Source of the DNA: DASRSE01 sp035656655
GTDB taxonomy: Bacteria > Planctomycetota > Planctomycetia > Pirellulales > DASRSE01
DNA: 44,572 nt
Assembly: GCA_035656655.1 (NCBI GenBank)
Contig: DASRSE010000332.1
Coordinates: 1-44,572, forward strand
Reading direction: 5' to 3'
Part shown: positions 25,331 to 31,770 of the stretch, one piece after another
How positions within the stretch are numbered: the first letter of the stretch is position 1
How the letters are laid out: every line of letters starts with the position of its first letter
Made by a program: the position numbers and the translations under genes
The notes under the pieces: model-generated
What the model was told of the DNA's origin: nothing
Database searches by the model: none
Seen by the model: the letters and a program-made list of their open reading frames with translations, nothing else

Positions 25331-27841
25331 TCAGCGATTCACCACTGCCGCGGCGATCTCGCCGGTCGTCAATGTCCCGCGCCATTCGCCGCGAGCAGGC
25401 GAAATGCGATGCATCAGCCCATCGGTCCGATCGCGCTCCCAGTGCGAGCCGACGCCGATCGAAACGGTATATTTTACTCGATAGCGGCCGACTCCAGCCT
25501 CCGCCTCGGAAACGGCATAGCCGGCGGTGGGACTTGCCTTTTCGCGAAACACGAGCGAAGGTTCCGCCGCAAGCCACCGTTCGTGCGGGCCGAGAACATG
25601 CCGTGACAATAACTCCACGCCCGAATACCAGACCTGCGCGACCTTCACCTGCGTTCCGTCCGCGCGGATCACTTCGGCGCGGCTTCCTTGCAGCAAACCA
25701 CTACAGGAAAAGCGAATCGGCTGATCGGTTGTGTTCTCGACGACGAGTTTCACTTTGGTTTCCGCATCTAAGGACAAGGGGTTGTCCGCCAACACGAGCG
25801 CGGCGCGCAAGCCATCCACCGGCTTCCCAAAGGCGGCGTCGGCAATCTTGGCCAGTTCGCCGGCGCTGTTCGGATCAACGGATTGATATTGATCGGCCGG
25901 AACCGAGATCGTCAGTCGATCAATCGCCGCCGCGCGGGATTCGACTGCCTTGGCGAGGGCGGCGCGCTGAACGTCGGTGGCATGCCGTGTGAATTCATCG
26001 GAAAACTTTTTCAAGATTTCGCGCGACTCGGCCAGATTGCCTTCCGCGGCCGCCGTTTTGTCGTTCTCCAAGCCGGCCTCCAAGAGCCGCACCGTCAGTT
26101 GCGTCAATTTTTCATCGTGCAGCCGCAGCATCAGCCGCACCCGATAGTACGCGTCGGCGGTGAACTCCGAGCGAATCTGCTGCTCGAGAATTTTGTCGAG
26201 CTTGAGCTTATCGAACGGATCGCCCGCGAATGGGCCGAAGGTTCGCTCGGTTTCCGGCTTGTCGCGGGCGGCCCGATATTCAAAATAGTATTTGCCGGCC
26301 GGCAGCGAATACTTGAGCCAAGTATGTTCATCAAGCGGCATCTCAAACACCCCCGCGCGCTGCTGAAAAATGCCCGGCGTGCTGGAGGGCTCATAGAGGT
26401 CAGGCAGCTCGGCCGGCGCTCGCACCGACGGTTCGTGAGTAAGGTCGATGCCGAGCACGACCGGTCCACGCTGGTTGTGTTCGCCAAGCGCGGCCGCCGG
26501 TGGTGGCCCGGCTTCTTTGGCCGGATCACTCTGGGCCGGGGCGATTTTTTCGGGCACGATGGGAGTTGGTTCGCTTGGCTTGGCTGGGTCGCTTGGTTGG
26601 GCCGGTTTGCTTGATTGCTTGATGTCGTTCGGTTGAGTTGGAGACGCCTTCCGTGTTGCATTCGGCGGCAAAGGTTGCGGTTCTGGCTCGGCGGCTCGCA
26701 GGCTGGACAAGAATGCCGCGAATGCGATGATCGCCGCGCTCGCCGCGACGGCGCCGCCGCGTGAAAAGCCATCCCGGCGGCGGTCGGAATCGAGCAGCGA
26801 GACGATGCGCCGCTCCAGACGCGAACGCTGCGCCATCGCCAATGCCCAGCTTGGCGCGCCGCCGGCGGCCCCTGGGCACCGCGACAGCGACAACAGATGT
26901 TCCGCATAGTCCGCGGAATTCTGACCATCGCGCAGCACGTCGTCATCGCAAGCGCGCTCTTGCTCCAACCGCAATTGCGACAAGGCGAACCAAGCCAGCG
27001 GGTTGAACCAGTAGACCGCCCGCGCCAGATTGCCGATCCACAGGCCGAGCGAGTCGCGGCGGCGGAGATGGCCAAACTCATGCACGAGCACGGCCCGCAA
27101 CATCGCCGGCGGCCAAGGCGAATTGGCGACGGTTGGTCCTTTATTCCGGCCGATCGCGGTGCCGCCCGTCGGCAACCGGAGATGGCCGCGGCCGATTCCC
27201 CAAACGATGGGCATGGCGTCCGGACCGCCGGCAAAGAGGCGCGGACAGCGAGTGCGCAATTCCGCCGCCATCTGTCGAACCGTGTCGTAGAGGGGCCCCT
27301 CCGTGAGCGGAGGAAATCGCCGCGCGAGCCGCCGGAGCGCCCAGCCGCTGCGGATCAATTGACAGAGCATCGCAATCGTGCCGGCGAGCCAAGCACTTAG
27401 CAGCAAGGCGGGCCCCCAGCTTCTTTCGTCCCCGCGGCGCGGCGCCATCGCTGCGCCTTCCGCCCGCGCGGTTCGTTCGGAAGACGATCGAATCGCGTCG
27501 CCGGCGAGCGACGTTCGCGGCGCGAGGGCGAGTTGCGTTCCGGCTGTCTCGCCGCGATCAGCGATCGCCGCGGAATCCGGAGTGCGGTCGAGCGCCGCGG
27601 TGCTCGAGAGTTCGCTCCACCGCGGCAAGATGCGCCAGCTTGGGAGCAGCCAGCTCAGCCCGGGGGCGACGAGCGCCGCGCTCAAGGCCGTCAGCCAGAC
27701 GAGTCGCCGAACCGCGGCCGCGCGGCGAGCCAGCAAGCCGCAGACGAGTGCGGCGGCGGCCAACAGAATCGTCACCGTTCCGACCAGCGGAAGGGCAACC
27801 GAGAGAAAACGGGGCCAACCGACCGCGAACAACAGGTTCAT
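25331..27841 (-). CDS. BlaR1-family (M56) sensor metallopeptidase
   Basis: 836 residues. Four membrane helices surround a cytoplasmic zinc-peptidase loop: helices about 12-37 and 42-66, one about 147-165, and one after the protease near 350-370. The zinc site is HEFGH at 254-258 with a downstream EQERACDDDVL that supplies the third ligand. After the last helix comes a Pro/Ser/Lys linker (about 385-425) and a large extracytoplasmic part lacking the SxxK of penicillin-sensing BlaR1. Its ligand is therefore not a beta-lactam by sequence and remains unknown. Its ATG overlaps the blaI stop (ATGA), so the pair is translationally coupled. The likely job is cleavage of the BlaI-type repressor on sensing a signal. 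Confidence 0.88.
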   Translation of the reverse strand: MNLLFAVGWPRFLSVALPLVGTVTILLAAAALVCGLLARRAAAVRRLVWLTALSAALVAPGLSWLLPSWRILPRWSELSSTAALDRTPDSAAIADRGETAGTQLALAPRTSLAGDAIRSSSERTARAEGAAMAPRRGDERSWGPALLLSAWLAGTIAMLCQLIRSGWALRRLARRFPPLTEGPLYDTVRQMAAELRTRCPRLFAGGPDAMPIVWGIGRGHLRLPTGGTAIGRNKGPTVANSPWPPAMLRAVLVHEFGHLRRRDSLGLWIGNLARAVYWFNPLAWFALSQLRLEQERACDDDVLRDGQNSADYAEHLLSLSRCPGAAGGAPSWALAMAQRSRLERRIVSLLDSDRRRDGFSRGGAVAASAAIIAFAAFLSSLRAAEPEPQPLPPNATRKASPTQPNDIKQSSKPAQPSDPAKPSEPTPIVPEKIAPAQSDPAKEAGPPPAAALGEHNQRGPVVLGIDLTHEPSVRAPAELPDLYEPSSTPGIFQQRAGVFEMPLDEHTWLKYSLPAGKYYFEYRAARDKPETERTFGPFAGDPFDKLKLDKILEQQIRSEFTADAYYRVRLMLRLHDEKLTQLTVRLLEAGLENDKTAAAEGNLAESREILKKFSDEFTRHATDVQRAALAKAVESRAAAIDRLTISVPADQYQSVDPNSAGELAKIADAAFGKPVDGLRAALVLADNPLSLDAETKVKLVVENTTDQPIRFSCSGLLQGSRAEVIRADGTQVKVAQVWYSGVELLSRHVLGPHERWLAAEPSLVFREKASPTAGYAVSEAEAGVGRYRVKYTVSIGVGSHWERDRTDGLMHRISPARGEWRGTLTTGEIAAAVVNR

Positions 27842-28266
27842 GGTTTTTTCTCCGCAGGGGATGGTTCTGAAGATCGCTGCTTCTTAGAATCTCGCGCTTG
27901 GCGAGCTTGCAAAATCAGCGCCTCGAGCCGAGCCAGTTGCTCGACCGAGAGCGATTCAGGCTGCGCCAAATGGGCGGCGAGGGCATCTTCGACGGCGCCG
28001 CCGAAGAAGGTATTAACGACGTGCCGCAAGGCCTGGATGCCCGCGCGCCGCCGCGATTGCTTCGCCAGATAGACAACCTCGCGGCCGCTCGATTTGCGCC
28101 GCAGCAAACCTTTTTCCGCGAGAATATGGAGCATTCGCCGGACCGCCATGTCGGTGGGCGGATCGGGCAAGGCGGCTTGGATTGCGCGGACCGTGCCGCC
28201 GCCTAGATGGTGCACGGCGTCCATGATCTGGCGTTCGCGGCGCGAGAGTTGAGGGATTTCGCTCAT
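27838..28266 (-). CDS. BlaI/MecI-family transcriptional repressor
   Basis: 142 residues. The winged-helix DNA-binding domain is at 1-70 (LSRRERQIMDAVHHLGGGTVRAIQ, DMAVRRMLHILAEKGLLRRK, GREVVYLA) and a dimerisation part follows. The segment VVNTFFGG at 83-90 lies where BlaI/MecI are cut, between Asn and Phe in the staphylococcal proteins. I chose the ATG at 28266; the longer frame to 28344 would start above the promoter. The two CGTTAAAATTTTAACG-type palindromes just upstream are the probable operators, giving autoregulation of blaI-blaR1. Confidence 0.9.
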   Translation of the reverse strand: MSEIPQLSRRERQIMDAVHHLGGGTVRAIQAALPDPPTDMAVRRMLHILAEKGLLRRKSSGREVVYLAKQSRRRAGIQALRHVVNTFFGGAVEDALAAHLAQPESLSVEQLARLEALILQARQARDSKKQRSSEPSPAEKKP

Positions 28267-28308
28267 GGCGCTTGGTTTCCACGGAAGTCGGCCGGGTTCC
28301 GCCCCATC

Positions 28309-28324
28309 CGTTAAATTTTTAACG
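28309..28324. promoter_or_regulatory. Operator 1 of the blaI-blaR1 operon
   Basis: CGTTAAATTTTTAACG, palindromic except at the centre, covering the -10 of the minus-strand promoter. Repressor bound here would block RNA polymerase. Confidence 0.75.
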
Positions 28325-28344
28325 CCACGGGGCCTCCGGGTCAA
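28316..28344 (-). promoter_or_regulatory. blaI-blaR1 promoter
   Basis: On the minus strand TTGACC (28344-28339) and TAAAAA (28321-28316) are spaced by 17 bases. Predicted start is near 28309, about 43 bases before the blaI ATG. The -10 lies inside operator 1, and operator 2 begins just upstream of the -35. Confidence 0.65.
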
Positions 28345-28348
28345 GCCT

Positions 28349-28372
28349 GAATCGTTAAAATTTTAACGATTC
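28349..28372. promoter_or_regulatory. Operator 2 of the blaI-blaR1 operon
   Basis: A perfect 24-base palindrome whose half-site is GAATCGTTAAAA. The centres of operators 1 and 2 are 44 bases apart, close to four helical turns, so two repressor dimers could sit on one face. Confidence 0.8.
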
Positions 28373-28391
28373 CAGCCGCGCCGAGATCGCC

Positions 28392-28412
28392 GCGCGCGCC
28401 GCCGGCGCGCGC
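28392..28412. other. GC-rich hairpin between the SPFH gene and the blaI promoter
   Basis: Stem GCGCGCGCC (28392-28400) and GGCGCGCGC (28404-28412) with a 3-base loop, followed by a near-palindrome CCCC-A-GGAA-A-TTCC-G-GGGG (28414-28431). Neither has a T-run, so this is not a classical intrinsic terminator; it might slow or end transcription from the SPFH operon. Confidence 0.4.
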
Positions 28413-28557
28413 AACCCCAGGAAATTCCGGGGGCTCGCGCGGCCCCCGCGCTCAGAAAATCATGCCTGACAACGCCCTCGGCAGCCAGCTCGGCTCCGCG
28501 GCCTGCTCGGCGCCTCCGCGACTTCGCGGGCGTCCTTTTCCTGCCCGACGCCCATTT

Positions 28558-29985
28558 TCAAAACAGGTCGCTAGCGCCGAGTTGTTCTTCGATCTTGTCG
28601 GCTTGAAAGGCGATGGCGGCGAGCACGCGGCCGGCCTCCACATTATTGAGCGTGTCGGCCAGCAAGTTCGCCTTCAACACGATCATCTCTTGGCCGTTGA
28701 TCGTATCGACGGCGAACGCGCCGTAGACGAGTTGGCTATTGAAACGGAGCAGCACGGGCGCGTTTTTGTCATTCATCGGTCCGCAAGTGGACGAAATTGC
28801 GACGACCGGGTGTTGCTGCAAATCGTTCGTGCCGAATTGGACCGTGACCGCCTGCTTGCGCAGCGGCCCGGTGGCAATCGTGATCTTCCAAACGTCCCCT
28901 TGCTCGTCAACCGTGAAGCCGGCGGTTTGCGCCGCAAAACGAATGACCGCTTTCGGGTCGACTGCCGGATGCTGCCACTGCGAGGGGTCAAACGCGCCGG
29001 CTGCCGGCGCAGCCGCGCCGGGCTGGGACGATGCGACCGGCTGAGGCGGCGCAGCCGGTTGGAACGGCGCAACCGGAGGAGTGCTCGCCGCGGGCGGCCC
29101 CGGATTCGCCTGCATCGGAAACGGCGTCTGCGGCATCGCCTGCGGGACCTGCGGATTCATCGCCTCGCGGAGCAAATTCGGAAACATCATCCCGAAACCG
29201 GCGCCGAAGCCGAGCCCCATCGCCCCGCCGTCGCCGCCATGCTTGGCCATTTCGCTCATGCTGTTGGCGGCCTGGAATTTCATGTAGGCGTTCAGATCTC
29301 CGACCGCGCCCATCGAACTGCGCTGGTCGATCGCTTTTTGCACTTCGTCCGGCGGCGTGATGCCGTTGATGAAGAAGTCGACCAGTTCGAGGCCGTACTT
29401 GGCAAAGTCGTCGGAAACCTTGGTCCGCGTGGCCGAACCGATCACGTCATATTTGGCCGGCATATCGAGCAGGCTGATCTTCAGCGCACCGAGCAAATCG
29501 GTCAGGCGCGAGACAATCAGGTCTTTCAAATAGCTGGTGATCGCGTCGGTCGTCATCTTGCCTTGCGTGCCGACGAGCGTATTGATCAGCACGGCGCTGT
29601 CCACGACGCGCATCGAGTACTTGCCAAACGAACGGAGCCGGACCATGCCAAAGTCGGCATCGCGAAACGTGATCGGCTGCGGGGTGCCCCATTTCTGGTC
29701 CAGGAATGTTTGCTTGCCCACAAAGTAGACCGAAGCCTGAAACGGCGACTTCTCCCAAGGAATCGTGAGAATCCGCGTCAGCAACGGCACATTGGCGGTG
29801 GTGAGCGTATGGCGGCCGGCTTGAAACGTGTCGAGCGCCTTGCCATCGCGGAAAAAGACCGCTTCTTGGTTCTGCTGCACGATCAATTGCGCGCCCAGCT
29901 TGATGTCGGCAGAACCGTCGGCGGGAACACGGCTGACGATGGCGGAATTCGTGTCGTCAAAATATTGGATGACTTCCAGACGCAT
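28558..29985 (-). CDS. YdjI-like SPFH (virion-core-type) protein with a YbjN-like C-terminal domain
   Basis: 475 residues. The SPFH-like region (1-235) has QLIVQQNQEAVFFRDGKALDTFQAGRHTLTT, TFLDQKWGTPQPITFRDAD and YGLELVDFFINGITPPDEVQ, matching the Bacillus YdjI group of membrane-microdomain proteins. Residues 240-340 are a Gly/Met then Pro/Ala-rich linker. The last 135 residues (AVDPKAVIRFAAQTAGFTVDEQGDVWKIT... to ADTLNNVEAGRVLAAIAFQADKIEEQL) look like the YbjN / type III chaperone fold, a judgement by pattern. YdjI-type proteins are linked to envelope stress with PspA relatives. A helical protein is encoded 102 bases upstream on the same strand. Confidence 0.75.
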   Translation of the reverse strand: MRLEVIQYFDDTNSAIVSRVPADGSADIKLGAQLIVQQNQEAVFFRDGKALDTFQAGRHTLTTANVPLLTRILTIPWEKSPFQASVYFVGKQTFLDQKWGTPQPITFRDADFGMVRLRSFGKYSMRVVDSAVLINTLVGTQGKMTTDAITSYLKDLIVSRLTDLLGALKISLLDMPAKYDVIGSATRTKVSDDFAKYGLELVDFFINGITPPDEVQKAIDQRSSMGAVGDLNAYMKFQAANSMSEMAKHGGDGGAMGLGFGAGFGMMFPNLLREAMNPQVPQAMPQTPFPMQANPGPPAASTPPVAPFQPAAPPQPVASSQPGAAAPAAGAFDPSQWQHPAVDPKAVIRFAAQTAGFTVDEQGDVWKITIATGPLRKQAVTVQFGTNDLQQHPVVAISSTCGPMNDKNAPVLLRFNSQLVYGAFAVDTINGQEMIVLKANLLADTLNNVEAGRVLAAIAFQADKIEEQLGASDLF

Positions 29986-30087
29986 AGAAACAACGGGGGT
30001 TCGAGGTGAAGTGGAACTTGGTTCCGAATGGATGTATTGCGAAGCGGACGATCGGCCGCTTGCGCGCCGGCCGCGGAGCGCGGGGCG

Positions 30088-30597
30088 CTATTCAAGTCCT
30101 TTGAGCATTTCTGCACGCTGGTCCCAGGCCTGATCGATCGTTTCGCACTGCGTGCCCAACTCGGCCAAGATCGTTTCGGCGTCGGGCGGATTGGCCTTCA
30201 ATTTGGCGGCGGTCGCCGCTGCCTGCTCGCAGAGTTCGGTGATTTTGAGGTCGTTTTCGTAAACGCGTTGCAGCAGGTCCGCCTTGATTTGCACCAGGTC
30301 AAACATCCCGCTGTAGCCCTGCATCGCGCCGCGAATACGGGCAATGAGTCGATCGAGCTTGGCGCGGCGCGAGTCGATCGCGGTCAGCGCCTCGAGCTTG
30401 CCTGCCGCGACCAAGGCTTTGGCGTATTCGTCCAAGGCCGGTTTGCATTTTTGCAGATCGTCGGCCAGCGTACTGCGCAACAAGGCATCGCTATCGCGGC
30501 GATATTCCTTTTCGAGGTAGCCTTTGAAGCCAGGAATGTGCCGCAGAATCGACTCGATCCAGCCGCGGTGCTGAGCATGATCCAGAGGAGCAGGCAT
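30088..30597 (-). CDS. Helical protein of unknown function upstream of the SPFH gene
   Basis: 169 residues, almost entirely amphipathic helix: HIPGFKGYLEKEYRRDSDALLR, LDEYAKALVAAGKLEALTAID, IRGAMQGYSGMFDLVQIKADLLQRVYENDLKI. No signal peptide or membrane helix. The ATG at 30597 has GAGGG about 9 bases upstream; a longer frame to 30729 lacks support. Adjacency and strand suggest it works with the SPFH protein, perhaps as its cytosolic coiled-coil partner in the way PspA-type proteins accompany YdjI, but the sequence shows no PspA signature that I can confirm. Confidence 0.65.
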   Translation of the reverse strand: MPAPLDHAQHRGWIESILRHIPGFKGYLEKEYRRDSDALLRSTLADDLQKCKPALDEYAKALVAAGKLEALTAIDSRRAKLDRLIARIRGAMQGYSGMFDLVQIKADLLQRVYENDLKITELCEQAAATAAKLKANPPDAETILAELGTQCETIDQAWDQRAEMLKGLE

Positions 30598-31095
30598 GCC
30601 TTTAACCCTCGTCGTGAGTGGGAAGAACTGCGGCGAACGCGGCACTCGGGAGGGCACGCATCGGAATTCGCAACACGGAAATGCCCAAAACAATGCCTGC
30701 AAAAGCGCGATTTCTGCGCCGCGCGCCAAGACGGCGTCCTAAAATCGAGCGCACCGCCCTCCCGCCAGACGTCTATTCGCCGCCGCATTGCCGATCTTAG
30801 TCCTTGCGCCCAGTCGCCGCAACTGTTGGGCCGCCGACGTGGCTTGCGTCATGGGCAATGTCCGCCTCCGAGCGTTTCCACGGCGGAGACCCATCGGTTA
30901 ACGAGGTCGTGGGTCAGTCCGAGCGGGCCGGTCGGGCCATGCCAAGCCGCCCGTTTACGGAGGGCCCAGCGAGATTCGGCAAAGTCGCCAAATTGCCCGG
31001 TTTCAACCGCGATCGCTCTTGGTCGAAAACCGGCGGCGCTGCTATAGTCCCGCCCGCTTTTCTTCCGGTGTTCACCCGTCTGGCCGACGAAATCC
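30598..31095. other. Divergent intergenic region between the helical-protein gene and the HEAT lipoprotein gene
   Basis: About 498 bases without a gene. Besides the promoter at 31019-31048 nothing recognisable is present; short open frames on both strands lack start signals and protein-like composition. Confidence 0.5.
31019..31048 (+). promoter_or_regulatory. Sigma-70-like promoter of the HEAT-repeat lipoprotein gene
   Basis: TTGGTC (31019-31024) and TATAGT (31043-31048) with an 18-base spacer; predicted start near 31055 and a leader of about 40 bases. Confidence 0.55.
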
Positions 31096-31770
31096 ATGCC
31101 AAACCTTTGTAAACTTGCGATTCTGGGGGGCGCGCTGCTCCTGGCGAGCGGCTGCGGCGGCTGGCCGTGGTGGGAAAAGCGCGAACCGATCGATCCGGCG
31201 CTCTATGCGCAATCGGGCGCGTATCGAGTCGAGCAAACGCGCGCCACGGCGGACCTGCTGAAAAAGGCCAGCCTCGAAGAACAAACAAATCTCTGCGCCA
31301 AGCTCGCGCAGCAAATGCAAAATGAATCGGACCCGCTGGTGCGCTTGGAAATCGTGAAGGCCGCGACTTTGTCGAGTTGCCCGCAGGCCGTGGCGATTTT
31401 ATATGGCGGCTTGAAAGATCCTTACCAGGACGTGCGGATTGCGAGTTGCAAAGCCTACGGCAAGCGAAACGCCGCGGATGCGGCCCACGTGCTCGGCGAA
31501 GTGTTAGCTAGCGACCTGAGCATCGATGTCCGCTTGGCGGCGGCCAAAGCGCTCGGCGACGTGAAGGATCCGTCGGCGGTCATCTCGCTCGGCGTGGCGC
31601 TGGACGATACCAATCCGGCGCTCCGCTATCGCATCACCGAATCGTTGAAGACCTCGAGCGGCAAAGACTTTGGCGACAATGTTCCGCAGTGGCAGCAATA
31701 TGCGCGGTCGCTGTCGCCCGGCGCGCCGCCCGCGCCGATTGCCGAGCATCCTTATCCGCTCAATCGCTAG
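31096..31770 (+). CDS. HEAT-repeat lipoprotein
   Basis: 224 residues. A clear lipoprotein signal ends in LLLASGC (Cys20). The mature protein has HEAT-type helical repeats: DPLVRLEIVKAATLSSCPQAVAIL, DPYQDVRIASCKAYGKRNAADAAHVL, DLSIDVRLAAAKALGDVKDPSAVISL and NPALRYRITESLK, a protein-binding scaffold facing the periplasm. The partner is unknown. Its last 11 bases overlap the 3' end of uvrA on the opposite strand. Confidence 0.88.
   Translation: MPNLCKLAILGGALLLASGCGGWPWWEKREPIDPALYAQSGAYRVEQTRATADLLKKASLEEQTNLCAKLAQQMQNESDPLVRLEIVKAATLSSCPQAVAILYGGLKDPYQDVRIASCKAYGKRNAADAAHVLGEVLASDLSIDVRLAAAKALGDVKDPSAVISLGVALDDTNPALRYRITESLKTSSGKDFGDNVPQWQQYARSLSPGAPPAPIAEHPYPLNR

Noticed and set aside
28462..30009. 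515-codon plus-strand open frame opposite the SPFH gene
   Set aside because: His/Arg-rich shadow frame; the SPFH protein on the other strand has clear family motifs.
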